From contig JANXTS010000052.1 in assembly GCA_025352265.1 (NCBI GenBank), positions 1 through 64,000 of the forward strand: a stretch of DNA of 64,000 bases, given 5' to 3'. Under the pieces are notes generated by a model. It saw nothing but the letters and a program-made list of their open reading frames with translations, was not told the DNA's origin and ran no database searches. Below are positions 8,402 through 15,680 of this stretch, one piece after another (positions within the stretch are counted from its first letter, which is position 1; the number at the start of each line of letters is the position of its first letter). The translations under genes were made by a program, and so were the position numbers. The stretch is from Variovorax sp. (lineage in GTDB: Bacteria; Pseudomonadota; Gammaproteobacteria; Burkholderiales; Burkholderiaceae_C).

Positions 8402-9717
8402 AGCCCGCAGAGACACCGCTGACGCAGACGCCACCGGACGACCCCGTGATCATTCCGATCGAAGCCACCGCGGCTGCCGCTCATGCGCCGCAGGCCAACG
8501 ACGTGCTGCACCTCATGCGTCCCGGCCCGCTGCAGTTGGCCGCTCTGCCGCCGCTGTCGCTCTACGTGCATCTGCCGTGGTGCCTCCGCAAATGTCCTTA
8601 TTGCGACTTCAACTCGCACGAGTGGCGCGCTGGCAGCAACGGCGCCAACGGCACCGACGGCAATGCCGATATCCCCGAGCAGCGCTACCTCGACGCGCTG
8701 GTTGCCGACCTCGATGCCGCTTTGCCCTTGATCTGGGGCCGCACCGTCCACACGATTTTTATCGGCGGCGGCACCCCCAGTCTTTTTTCTCCCGATGCCA
8801 TCGACCGGTTGCTCGGCGATTTGCGCGCGCGTCTCAAGCTCGCGCCCGATTGCGAAATCTCGATGGAAGCCAACCCCGGCACTTTTGAGCGCGACCGCTT
8901 CCGTGCCTACCGCGCGGCGGGCGTTACGCGCTTGTCCGTCGGCGTGCAAAGCTTCAACGACACACATCTCAAGGCGCTAGGCCGGGTGCATGACGGGGCG
9001 CAGGCGATTGCGGCGGTCGAAGAAGCTGCGAGCGCTTTCGACACCTTCAACCTCGACCTGATGTATGCGCTGCCGGGCCAGACGCTGGAGCAGCTCGACG
9101 CCGATCTGGAGCAGGCGCTAGCCCTTTCGCCGCCCCACCTGTCGGTATATCACCTGACGATCGAGCCCAACACTTACTTCGCGAAGTTCCCGCCGGTGAT
9201 TCCGGAGGACGACGACGCCTACGCGATGCTCGACCGCATTTCAGAGCGCACGGGGCAACTCGGGCTGGCACGCTATGAGGTTTCCGCCTATGCCCGCGAA
9301 GGCCACCGCTGTGCGCACAACCTCAACTACTGGCAGTTCGGCGACTATCTCGGCATTGGTGCGGGGGCGCACAGCAAGCTGAGCTTTGCGCACCGCATCG
9401 TGCGGCAGGTGCGGCTGCGCGAGCCGCGGCGCTATATGGACGGTGCCCTGACCGGCGCCGCGGTGGCGCAGAGCGAAGACGTCGCCATTGCCGACCTCCC
9501 GTTCGAGTTCATGTTGAACGCGTTGCGCCTGAAAGAAGGCTTTTCGCTGGCGCAGTTCGGCGAACGCACCGGCCTCGCAACCACCGCGATCCAGCGTGGA
9601 ATGGAGGAGGCCGAGCGCAAAAGTTTGATCGCGCGCGATCTGCGCCGTGCTTGGCCCACGGAGCGGGGGCTCGACTTTCTGAGCGATTTACAGACAATGT
9701 TTCTTCCATCAGCCTGA
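8395..9717 (+). CDS. hemW: HemW-type radical SAM heme chaperone (HemN-like)
   Basis: A 440-residue radical SAM protein. The cluster motif is CLRKCPYC (CxxxCxxC), followed by GGGTPSL and the C-terminal HemN domain. Proteins of this position and length, downstream of rdgB, are now regarded as HemW, a heme-trafficking protein, rather than coproporphyrinogen oxidase. The N-terminus carries about 50 extra residues before the SAM fold, and a Gly/Asn/Asp-rich low-complexity insertion (GSNGANGTDGNAD) lies between the CxxxCxxC motif and the first helix. Start is GTG at 8395 or 8398; both overlap the rdgB stop. Confidence 0.93.
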   Translation: MVKPAETPLTQTPPDDPVIIPIEATAAAAHAPQANDVLHLMRPGPLQLAALPPLSLYVHLPWCLRKCPYCDFNSHEWRAGSNGANGTDGNADIPEQRYLDALVADLDAALPLIWGRTVHTIFIGGGTPSLFSPDAIDRLLGDLRARLKLAPDCEISMEANPGTFERDRFRAYRAAGVTRLSVGVQSFNDTHLKALGRVHDGAQAIAAVEEAASAFDTFNLDLMYALPGQTLEQLDADLEQALALSPPHLSVYHLTIEPNTYFAKFPPVIPEDDDAYAMLDRISERTGQLGLARYEVSAYAREGHRCAHNLNYWQFGDYLGIGAGAHSKLSFAHRIVRQVRLREPRRYMDGALTGAAVAQSEDVAIADLPFEFMLNALRLKEGFSLAQFGERTGLATTAIQRGMEEAERKSLIARDLRRAWPTERGLDFLSDLQTMFLPSA

Positions 9718-9725
9718 GGATTGCC

Positions 9726-10418
9726 ATGCTGAACTTCGAGTTTCTGGAGGCAAAACGACGACCTCGGGGCCGACCCAGCGCCGTGCAGGCAGCAGAACTG
9801 CGCGAATCTTTCCTGGCCGCAGCACTGCAGTCGTTTCTGGAAAAGGGGTACGCGGCGACAAGCATTGAGGCCATCTCCCGCGATGCCGGCGTCGCCAAGA
9901 TCACGATTTACCGCCAGTTCGAGAACAAGCAGGCGCTCTTCCACGAGGTGGTGCATCGGGCGGTAAGCAACGCGCGCAACACCATGCAGGCGACCGTGGT
10001 CCGCGAAGGCGCAGATGAGCGCGAACTGTTGCTCGACCTGGTCGAGCGCATGTACCTGGGCGCCACCGAGCCCGAAACGCTGGCCCTGCTCCGGCTCGTG
10101 ATCGCCGAGGCCGTCCGCTTTCCGGAACTCGCCAAGTCGCTTTACGCGGAAAACAGCTACGTGCTCGGCCCCGTGGTGGCGTACCTCACGGAAGCGCATC
10201 GCGCCGGTCGCCTCAACGTACCGTCACCCGAACTTGCAGCAGTTCAACTATCGACCCTGGCCTTCGGTGGGGTGCGCTTCTTCATTTCAAAGCCGCTGGC
10301 AGGACCAGCCGAAAGACGGGTCTGGGCCGAGGCGATCGTCGATCTGGTGCTGTGCGGCTGGGCGCCGCAGCCGGTTCGCAACGCGACCCTCGACGTCATC
10401 CCCGCAATCAACGCTTAA
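9726..10418 (+). CDS. TetR/AcrR family transcriptional regulator
   Basis: A 230-residue repressor-type protein. The N-terminal helix-turn-helix spans about residues 20-70, with FLEKGYAATSIEAISRDAGV and AKITIYRQFENKQALF, the classic TetR pattern. The rest is helical ligand-binding domain that ends in a C-terminal segment like those of AcrR-type proteins (TetR_C_7-like). TGAGGA at 9714-9719 serves as ribosome site for the ATG at 9726. No obvious target operon is adjacent: hemW precedes it and a tRNA follows. The ligand is unknown. Confidence 0.9.
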   Translation: MLNFEFLEAKRRPRGRPSAVQAAELRESFLAAALQSFLEKGYAATSIEAISRDAGVAKITIYRQFENKQALFHEVVHRAVSNARNTMQATVVREGADERELLLDLVERMYLGATEPETLALLRLVIAEAVRFPELAKSLYAENSYVLGPVVAYLTEAHRAGRLNVPSPELAAVQLSTLAFGGVRFFISKPLAGPAERRVWAEAIVDLVLCGWAPQPVRNATLDVIPAINA

Positions 10419-10455
10419 AATCGGCACACTTTCCGGTGCAACGCCGGATGTCTGC

Positions 10456-10543
10456 GGAGAGTTGGGTGAGTGGTTTAAACCAGCAGTCTTGAAAACTGCC
10501 GACGGGTAACCGTCCGTGAGTTCGAATCTCACACCCTCCGCCA
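10456..10543 (+). tRNA. tRNA-Ser, anticodon TGA
   Basis: An 88-base class II tRNA with encoded CCA. The anticodon arm is GCAGT-CTTGAAA-ACTGC with anticodon TGA at 10490-10492. The long variable arm (GACGGGTAACCGTC) and the T arm GTGAG-TTCGAAT-CTCAC are intact, as is the short D stem GGT/ACC. The acceptor stem GGAGAGT pairs with ACCCTCC except for an A-C mismatch at pair 5-68. A -10-like TAAAAT box lies at 10416-10421, overlapping the stop of the preceding tetR gene. Confidence 0.96.
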
Positions 10544-10558
10544 GTCCTTTTCAAAGTG

Positions 10559-10777
10559 TTATTTGGCAAGCCGCTTCCAGGCTGCGTCCACATCCCGCAT
10601 CCAGGCTTCGATGCGTTGCTGACGAACGCGCTGATCGCCCGCTGGTTTGTGCGTGAGCCTTGCGACCTCGCCGATGTCGAGGTGCGGCGGCACTTGGTTA
10701 TAGGGAAAAGGCGGCTCTTTCAGAGCTGCGTCCCGGATGGACTGGATTTTTGTACGGAGGCTGACGGGTTCGTTCAT
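10559..10777 (-). CDS. Small hypothetical protein
   Basis: A 72-residue charged, probably cytoplasmic protein (MNEPVSLRTKIQSIRDAAL start; ends WMRDVDAAWKRLAK). No signal peptide, membrane segment or known motif is visible. The frame is open to 10861, but the ATG at 10777 gives a protein-like N-terminus. It converges with the tRNA-Ser gene and diverges from the exported protein at 10905. Codon use resembles neighbouring genes. I do not recognise the family. Confidence 0.55.
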   Translation of the reverse strand: MNEPVSLRTKIQSIRDAALKEPPFPYNQVPPHLDIGEVARLTHKPAGDQRVRQQRIEAWMRDVDAAWKRLAK

Positions 10778-10904
10778 GCTGCCGAGTATGACTGTGCCTG
10801 CCGTCGCGTTTTCACTTGTTAGCGCCGCGCCCGCGCGGTGGTCCGACTCAAATTCCGGCACTTCCCGGATAGCTCGGCTGCTTGCCTCTGATCAGACTGC
10901 GGAA

Positions 10905-11384
10905 ATGCCTTCGACCTGTTTGTCCCTGTATCTCGGACGTGTTGCCTGGCTCGCCTGTGCCATCTGTGCCCTTACCCTGCCCATCGCCCCGCCAGCGCAC
11001 GCCGTACCACTTGCCGAAAATCCGCTCGCAGCAGAGCGATGGCAGACACGGCCGATCGTGGTCGTGGTGCCGGCATCCGACCGCGCACTGTTGCGACGCA
11101 TTGAGGCCGCGTTGGAGCGCACTGCGACGCGCGAGGCGTTTGTTAGCCGCAAGATGGTTTTGTACAGCGTAGAAGCGGGCGAAGGCCGACGAAGTGGCGT
11201 GGCCCTGACCACGGGTCAGACCCGCGCGTTGCTTGGTGCGCTGAAACTTGAGTCGGACGGCCCACCGACCTTAGTGCTCGTCGGCCTGGACGGCAGCGTG
11301 AAGATGGTCAAGGGCAACGACGTCGATCTGCATGAAGTGTTAGCGGTGATCGACCGTATGCCGATGCGACAGCGGCAGCGGTAA
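10905..11384 (+). CDS. Exported DUF4174-like protein
   Basis: A 159-residue protein with a Sec signal peptide (about residues 1-34, hydrophobic core WLACAICALTLPIAPP, cleavage after AHA). The mature part reads NPLAAERWQTRPIVVVVP and ends with VLVGLDGSVKMVKGNDVDLHEVLAVID, the thioredoxin-like pattern of DUF4174. No CxxC motif is present, so redox activity is not expected. The start at 10905 was chosen because it puts the signal peptide at the N-terminus. Function is unknown. Confidence 0.75.
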   Translation: MPSTCLSLYLGRVAWLACAICALTLPIAPPAHAVPLAENPLAAERWQTRPIVVVVPASDRALLRRIEAALERTATREAFVSRKMVLYSVEAGEGRRSGVALTTGQTRALLGALKLESDGPPTLVLVGLDGSVKMVKGNDVDLHEVLAVIDRMPMRQRQR

Positions 11385-11441
11385 GTCCTGACGGCGCTGA
11401 CTGTGTGGAGCGTGGCGCCACAACTAAGCCAAAATGCCCGC

Positions 11442-11645
11442 ATGAATCGCCTCGTATTCCTAGCTTTTGTGCTGACCATCGCGGGTTGCGGCACCCCGCC
11501 CAATGAAGTTGTGCCACTGCGTGATGGCACTTTCCGTGCGCGCTTCTATGACCAGGCCACGGTGTACTGCCAAAACGACGGACTGACGGCGACCATGCTC
11601 GGCAAAGCACCTGCTGAGAACGGAATTCTGTTTACCTGCAAATAG
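11442..11645 (+). CDS. Small lipoprotein
   Basis: A 67-residue protein that starts MNRLVFLAFVLTIAGCG; the lipobox IAGC predicts lipidation at Cys16. The mature part is about 50 residues with two further cysteines (VYCQNDGL and the C-terminal FTCK) that could form a disulfide. The start has CAAAAT six bases upstream of the ATG region, a possible -10 box, and no clear Shine-Dalgarno sequence. Family unknown. It converges with the glutaredoxin-like gene. Confidence 0.7.
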   Translation: MNRLVFLAFVLTIAGCGTPPNEVVPLRDGTFRARFYDQATVYCQNDGLTATMLGKAPAENGILFTCK

Positions 11646-11659
11646 CAGCGGACGATTGG

Positions 11660-12034
11660 TCAGGCCTTGCGTTCGAGCAGGGCCTTCAATTCGCCGCTGT
11701 CCGTCAGCGCCTTGAGTTCGTCGGCTCCGCCCAGAAACATGCCTTTGACAAACACTAGCGGAAAGGTCGGCCAGCCGGTCCACATTTTGAGCGCGTTGCG
11801 GTCGCGCCACCCGCTCAAGTAGCTGCCGTATTCAAGATATTTGAATGCCTGCTTGGCATCTTCCAACAGCTTGCGTGCTTTCTTCGGATAGGGGTTGACC
11901 GCCATGCCGACCACGACGATGTCGTTGGCCGCGATAGCGCTCATCACTTCGCGAACGATGCCCTGCCGACTCTCTGCTACTCGGGTGCGGATCGCGGGAT
12001 GAATATGGGTTTCGTCTAAAACGGGACGTGGCAT
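11660..12034 (-). CDS. Cysteine-less glutaredoxin-like protein
   Basis: A 124-residue protein with a glutaredoxin fold in its second half. IVVVGMAVNPYPKKARKLL corresponds to the active-site strand-loop-helix, and the cis-proline region WTGWPTFPLVFVKG is followed by LGGADELKALTDSGEL, the glutathione-binding end. The usual CPYC/CGFS active site reads NPYP, and the protein contains no cysteine at all. It therefore cannot do thiol chemistry, and may bind glutathione or a partner. It lies 39 bases downstream of the ureohydrolase on the same strand and may be cotranscribed. Confidence 0.8.
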   Translation of the reverse strand: MPRPVLDETHIHPAIRTRVAESRQGIVREVMSAIAANDIVVVGMAVNPYPKKARKLLEDAKQAFKYLEYGSYLSGWRDRNALKMWTGWPTFPLVFVKGMFLGGADELKALTDSGELKALLERKA

Positions 12035-12073
12035 GAAGAGCTTTCCAGGTTTGAAAAATCGGGTCGCGTCGCA

Positions 12074-13162
12074 TCAATCCCGGTATTGCACACCCGGCAA
12101 CACGCACAGCATTTCGAACGCCAGGTTAGCGCCGACCAGGGCGGTCGTGCCGTGCGGATCGTAAGGGGGGGAGATCTCGACGAGATCGGCGCCGACGATG
12201 TTCAACCCGCGCAGGCCCCTGATGATCTCCATTCCCTGGTGCACGCTCAAGCCGCCGATCTCCGGCGTGCCAGTGCCGGGTGCGAAAGCGGGATCGAGCC
12301 CGTCGATGTCGAAACTCAGGTAGACCGGCCCTTGGCCCGCCAAACCCGCGACGCGTTCCTTCACTTCCTTCATCAGCGGCGTCAGGCTCTTATGCCAGCA
12401 CTCTTCGGCTTGCACCACGCGAAAGCCTTGCTGCCTGCACCAGTCGAAATCGTCAGCGTGGTAGCCGGTGCCGCGCAGGCCGATCTGCACAACCCGGTTG
12501 CAGTCGAGCAGGCCTTCTTCGACGGCACGACGAAAGGGCGTGCCGTGCGCGATCTTCTCGCCACCCATCGTGTCGTTGACGTCGGCATGCGCATCGACGT
12601 GCACCACGCCGATGGGGCCGTACTTCTTGTGCATCGCGCGAAGGATCGGCCAGGCGATGGTGTGGTCGCCGCCGATGGTGATGGGTCGGCAGCCGTTGGC
12701 GATGATGCGGTCGTAGGCGGCTTCGATGCGGTCGATCGAATCGAAGATGTTGTACGCGTTGGTAGCCACGTCGCCGATGTCTGCCACCTGCAGCGAGTCG
12801 AAAGGCGCGGCGCGCGTCGCCATGTTGTAGGGCCGAAGCAGCACCGACTCGCTGCGAACCTGGCGCGGGCCGAAGCGGGCACCGGATCGGTTGGAGGTAC
12901 CGAGATCGAACGGCACTCCCACGAAACAGGCGTCCAGCCCATCGCTGGTTTCCTGGATCGGCAATCGCATCATGGATGCGATGCCGGCAAAGCGCGGCAC
13001 GATGTCGCCGCCGAGCGGTTGGTTGAAGCGGGTGGGGCTGGCGGTGGCCGTGGTGGCGGTGGCCGCGACAGTGGAATTGGGCGATGACATGGCGGACTCG
13101 GCAATGGGTTGGGGCTCGCTCATCATGCGCTTGAAGCAGAGATTCATTGGCTGTGTTGCCAT
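12074..13162 (-). CDS. speB: Ureohydrolase: guanidinobutyrase/agmatinase type
   Basis: A manganese-dependent hydrolase of the arginase/agmatinase family (up to 362 residues) that removes urea from a guanidino compound. Metal-site motifs are GGDHTIAWP, HVDAHADVND and SFDIDGLDPAFAPGTGTPE. The segments ASMMRLPIQ, RFGPRQVRSESVLLRPYNMATRAAPFDS (in parts) and QAEECWHKSLTPLM recall Pseudomonas guanidinobutyrase GbuA more than E. coli SpeB, as far as I can judge from memory. Automatic pipelines would say agmatinase. The start is uncertain (ATG at 13162, 13126, 13123 or 13090); the first 40 residues are Ala/Thr/Ser-rich and probably not part of the fold. Confidence 0.9.
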   Translation of the reverse strand: MATQPMNLCFKRMMSEPQPIAESAMSSPNSTVAATATTATASPTRFNQPLGGDIVPRFAGIASMMRLPIQETSDGLDACFVGVPFDLGTSNRSGARFGPRQVRSESVLLRPYNMATRAAPFDSLQVADIGDVATNAYNIFDSIDRIEAAYDRIIANGCRPITIGGDHTIAWPILRAMHKKYGPIGVVHVDAHADVNDTMGGEKIAHGTPFRRAVEEGLLDCNRVVQIGLRGTGYHADDFDWCRQQGFRVVQAEECWHKSLTPLMKEVKERVAGLAGQGPVYLSFDIDGLDPAFAPGTGTPEIGGLSVHQGMEIIRGLRGLNIVGADLVEISPPYDPHGTTALVGANLAFEMLCVLPGVQYRD

Positions 13163-13289
13163 AGCAGGTCATGTGCCGGCAGCAGGCAGTCTGCGTTGTC
13201 CCGTATGGCCGCAGCACCTCGCGCCCCGACTCGGAGGAAAAGCGATCTCCTTACATGCCCGCTGGCGTGTCGGGTTTACCGTGTTTACT

Positions 13290-13637
13290 GTGCACAACCT
13301 ATTGCGACATCGGCGCTGCAGCCTCGCTCGAGGCCCAGTTCTCGGCGGTCTGCTCTTCATGGCGACGGCGCTGCCGGCCATGGCGCAACCCACGACACCG
13401 ACCGGGCCCGCCTTGTCTTGCGAGCAGGCCAACCGCAACTACCAGGCAGTCAACGGCGCGCCGGTTCGCGAACCGCGAAGTGTCGAACTCGCTTGGCGTA
13501 ACGTGCAGCGCGTGTGCGACGCCGCGTCTAGCGCGGAACCGGCGCCGCAACAGTACGTCGGGCCCGCTTCGACCGATCCCCGGCCGGTGGCGCCCACAGG
13601 GTCGAACTTCTCGCAACAACGGAACCTCTTCAAATGA
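13290..13637 (+). CDS. Small exported hypothetical protein
   Basis: About 115 residues. With a GTG start at 13290 (or 13281) the N-terminus is a clear Sec signal: basic HNLLRHRRCSLARG, hydrophobic PVLGGLLFMATALP, cleavage at AMA-Q. The mature part has two cysteines (LSCEQANRNYQAV and QRVCDA) and a proline-rich tail. An ATG at 13359 would lose most of the signal. No known domain. The stop overlaps the next small gene by 4 bases. Confidence 0.6.
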   Translation: MHNLLRHRRCSLARGPVLGGLLFMATALPAMAQPTTPTGPALSCEQANRNYQAVNGAPVREPRSVELAWRNVQRVCDAASSAEPAPQQYVGPASTDPRPVAPTGSNFSQQRNLFK

Positions 13638-13789
13638 ACATGCCCAAAGTGCCTTCCGAAGACGATCCGGCGCAACTTCCCGTCCAACCGGAATTCCCCA
13701 CCGACGAAGACCCCACGAATCCCCATTCGGACGAGGGCGAGCCAGGCGCAGACGAAAACGCTGCCGGCTTCATCAAGAAAAAGCTCTGA
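13634..13789 (+). CDS. Small acidic protein (51 aa)
   Basis: A short gene that starts ATG at 13634, inside the stop of the preceding gene (ATGA), and ends TGA at 13787-13789. It encodes MNMPKVPSEDDPAQLPVQ followed by a run rich in Asp, Glu and Pro and ends FIKKKL. It is strongly acidic, without hydrophobic segments, and likely disordered. The 4-base overlap suggests translational coupling. Function unknown. Confidence 0.5.
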   Translation: MNMPKVPSEDDPAQLPVQPEFPTDEDPTNPHSDEGEPGADENAAGFIKKKL

Positions 13790-13974
13790 AGCTCCGAAGC
13801 TCTGATTCCGTGCAGCCCGCCGAAGCGCACGACACCCCGGCGAAGCCGGCAGCAGCGAGGTCGTGGTCGCATGCGAGGGCAATTAGTGGCGTCCTGAAAA
13901 CGGTTCGACACAACTCGCTGCAGATGTGTCAAATTACGCAGACAGGCCGTGCATCGCAGCGGAGAATTCCGTCC

Positions 13975-14292
13975 ATGGTTCTCGCGCAATCACCCTTTTG
14001 GCACCGTCGTAACTGGTGGCTGACCGTGGCTTTCGGCGTCACCGTTACGTGCCTGGTGGGCGTACTGGTCGCGGTGGCTCTGCGGACGCCGAACGAAGAC
14101 AGTTGGTTGCTGGGCGCGGCCATTTTGTGCGCGCTGCCATGGTCACTGGTTCTGCTGGCTTTGGATCAAGCGCCTGGCTTTGCTGAATGGGCGAGCTTCC
14201 TGGTGGTCTGCGGTATCTGCCTGAACGTGGCGCTGTTTTGGTTCGTCTGGCTCTGTATTGCCGCATACCGGCGACGGCCGGTTTTTCAGTAG
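13975..14292 (+). CDS. Small integral membrane protein
   Basis: A 105-residue protein with three predicted membrane helices (about residues 14-36, 45-62 and 70-92), separated by short polar loops, and a basic C-terminus (AYRRRPVFQ). GGAG at 13961-13964 precedes the ATG at 10-base spacing. I do not recognise the family. A terminator hairpin lies inside its last codons. Confidence 0.65.
   Translation: MVLAQSPFWHRRNWWLTVAFGVTVTCLVGVLVAVALRTPNEDSWLLGAAILCALPWSLVLLALDQAPGFAEWASFLVVCGICLNVALFWFVWLCIAAYRRRPVFQ
14267..14286 (+). terminator. Intrinsic terminator overlapping the end of a coding region
   Basis: ACCGGC and GCCGGT form a perfect 6-bp stem with a GACG loop, followed directly by TTTT. The hairpin occupies codons just before the stop (14290-14292) of the membrane protein gene. 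Confidence 0.55.
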
Positions 14293-14505
14293 CCCCTAGC
14301 CGGCTCGTAGATCACGTCGAACCTTTCGCCTCGCTCGAACTTCACGGCCTGTTCCTAAAAAAAACCGCGCGCGCGGGGCGCGGGGACTCTTCATCGCTTC
14401 GGCTTTGTCGGCGGTAATTCGATGGTGGGCCAGTACGTTATTGCCTCCGAAGGCACCGGCCGTCGGGGAGGGTGTGGGGTAGCTCAGCCTAAGCGAAAGT
14501 GCGGT
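14293..14505. other. Intergenic stretch without recognisable gene
   Basis: 213 bases between the terminator-bearing membrane protein gene and two small minus-strand genes. It contains an A-run followed by a GC-rich alternating segment (CGCGCGCGGGGCGCGGGG near 14368-14386). No reading frame has protein-like composition. Confidence 0.4.
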
Positions 14506-14667
14506 TCAGCGGAGGACGACCGCCGCCAGAATGAACAGGACTGCGACGACCGCCGCCGCGATCCAAAGCCACGAGACGCGACGTGCTGCATCCCCGGTTC
14601 CATCGGCCTTGCTCAGATCGGCAAAGCCTGTGTCGTTGCCGGAACGGGTGTTTTTTTGATTTGCCAT
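14506..14667 (-). CDS. Small single-pass membrane protein (53 aa)
   Basis: Begins MANQKNTRSGNDTGFADLSK and ends with one strong membrane helix (WLWIAAAVVAVLFILAAVVL) and Arg. The gene is below usual ORF-calling size, but its composition is clean: polar N-terminus, short helix, basic flank. It lies 9 bases after the stop of the next small membrane protein gene on the same strand, so both may be one transcript. Function unknown. Confidence 0.55.
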   Translation of the reverse strand: MANQKNTRSGNDTGFADLSKADGTGDAARRVSWLWIAAAVVAVLFILAAVVLR

Positions 14668-14676
14668 TGGGTGCGA

Positions 14677-14871
14677 TCAGCGGGTTGCCAGGGACACGAT
14701 CGACACGGCAAAAGCGACCGCCAATGCAATGATCAGCACCACGTGCAGCCATACGCGCGAGCCACCGCTGTTGCGGTAGTCGAGTCGGCTTCGCTCGAGC
14801 GCCGCGTTGCGGGTGGCTCGTTCCGGCTTGTCGGTCCACCAGCCGAAGTTGGTATCTGTATCGTCGTTCAT
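14677..14871 (-). CDS. Small single-pass membrane protein, paralog of 62662-62853
   Basis: 64 residues that start MNDDTDTNFGWWTDKPERAT, with one C-terminal helix (VWLHVVLIIALAVAFAVSIV). It aligns along its length with the 63-residue protein at 62662: shared MN..NF..W..DKP, an LxR segment, R..GG..W and the terminal helix. Both genes share the upstream string TGTAACTAAAATG/TGTAACTACAATG and a TACATGAAC start. An alternative in-frame ATG (MGYM) begins at 14880, but it falls within the presumed -10 region, so I prefer 14871. Confidence 0.65.
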   Translation of the reverse strand: MNDDTDTNFGWWTDKPERATRNAALERSRLDYRNSGGSRVWLHVVLIIALAVAFAVSIVSLATR

Positions 14872-14889
14872 GTAGCCCATTTTAGTTAC
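14872..14889 (-). promoter_or_regulatory. Candidate -10 box giving a leaderless start
   Basis: On the minus strand TAAAAT is followed by seven bases (GGGCTAC) and then the ATG at 14871. This places the expected transcription start on or next to the A of the start codon. The same arrangement (TACAAT, seven bases, ATG) precedes the paralog at 62662. No Shine-Dalgarno sequence is present in either. A matching -35 box is not obvious. Confidence 0.4.
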
Positions 14890-14911
14890 ATTCTGACGCA
14901 CGTGCGCTTCA

Positions 14912-14935
14912 CAAATGGTTACGCGGTAACATTTG
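14912..14935. promoter_or_regulatory. Interrupted palindrome, possible operator
   Basis: Arms CAAAT and GTTAC pair with GTAAC and ATTTG around GCG, with one unpaired G on the left. The element lies between the divergent small membrane protein gene (start 14871, minus) and the crystallin-like lipoprotein gene (plus). A transcription factor site is plausible; the protein is unknown. Confidence 0.35.
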
Positions 14936-15132
14936 TTTTCGATCGTGATTTAGTGCCCTTCTCCGCCTAAGCGCGTTGGGAATCTAACTACGAAAGACTC
15001 GCAGCCGAGTGCGAGGCAGGGGTAACGGAGATCGAAGAAGTGCGCCTACAGCCTTACGGCCTGCGCTTCCGTAGCCGGCTCGGAAAGGGCCATCTAACGT
15101 CGAATCTCTTATTTCAGACACTGGCTTAGATC

Positions 15133-15576
15133 ATGAAAATCACTTCGCTCGCTTCGGCTACCACTCTTGCGCTTGCAATGACCCTCGGCGCCTGCAGCAC
15201 CACTGCACCCACGACAGCCGCCGCCGTCAACCGTCCTGACCCGACCATCCTGTTGGTGCCGGTGCAGATCACCGATCCAGCGCTGCAGTCCGGCTGTTGG
15301 GCGCAGTTTTATTCGCAGCGCAACTTTCAGGGCGACATGGTGACCTTGGTCGGTCCGGCCGAGGCGCAGAGCTTGGACGCGGGAACCGCACAAGCGCTCA
15401 AGCGCGAAATCGACAGCTTGTCGGTCGGCCCGAAGGCGACGTTGCAGGTCTATGAACATGCGATGTTCAAGGACCGCGTCGTGTCTTTTCCGGCTAACAG
15501 CCGCGAAGGGGGGCTGGTCCGCAAGTTGGGTTTCGGTGGACGCATCGAAGCTTTGAAGCTTTCCTGCGCACCTTGA
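15133..15576 (+). CDS. Beta/gamma-crystallin-like lipoprotein
   Basis: A 147-residue protein with a lipoprotein signal (lipobox LGAC, Cys21) and a Thr/Ala-rich linker. The mature part has two Greek-key-like repeats: CWAQFYSQRNFQGDMVTLVG and LQVYEHAMFKDRVVSFP, the second ending at LGFGGRIEALKLSC. These match the pattern Y/F-x-x-x-x-F-x-G of beta/gamma crystallin folds, which often bind calcium. A disulfide between Cys55-region and the C-terminal Cys is possible. It should sit in the outer membrane or its inner leaflet. Function unknown. Confidence 0.75.
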   Translation: MKITSLASATTLALAMTLGACSTTAPTTAAAVNRPDPTILLVPVQITDPALQSGCWAQFYSQRNFQGDMVTLVGPAEAQSLDAGTAQALKREIDSLSVGPKATLQVYEHAMFKDRVVSFPANSREGGLVRKLGFGGRIEALKLSCAP

Positions 15577-15680
15577 GTCAGCGCTGATTCACGCGGCGCC
15601 ATTGCGGTAATGCACCCGATTGCGCTGCCCGACGCCTTCACGTGACACTAGGCGCCTTCGCTACCTGAAAAGGGCATTCG

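Noticed and set aside
8395-9717. Calling this gene oxygen-independent coproporphyrinogen oxidase HemN
   Set aside because: Length, position after rdgB and lack of HemN-specific N-terminal sequence make HemW more likely, though the families share the CxxxCxxC core.
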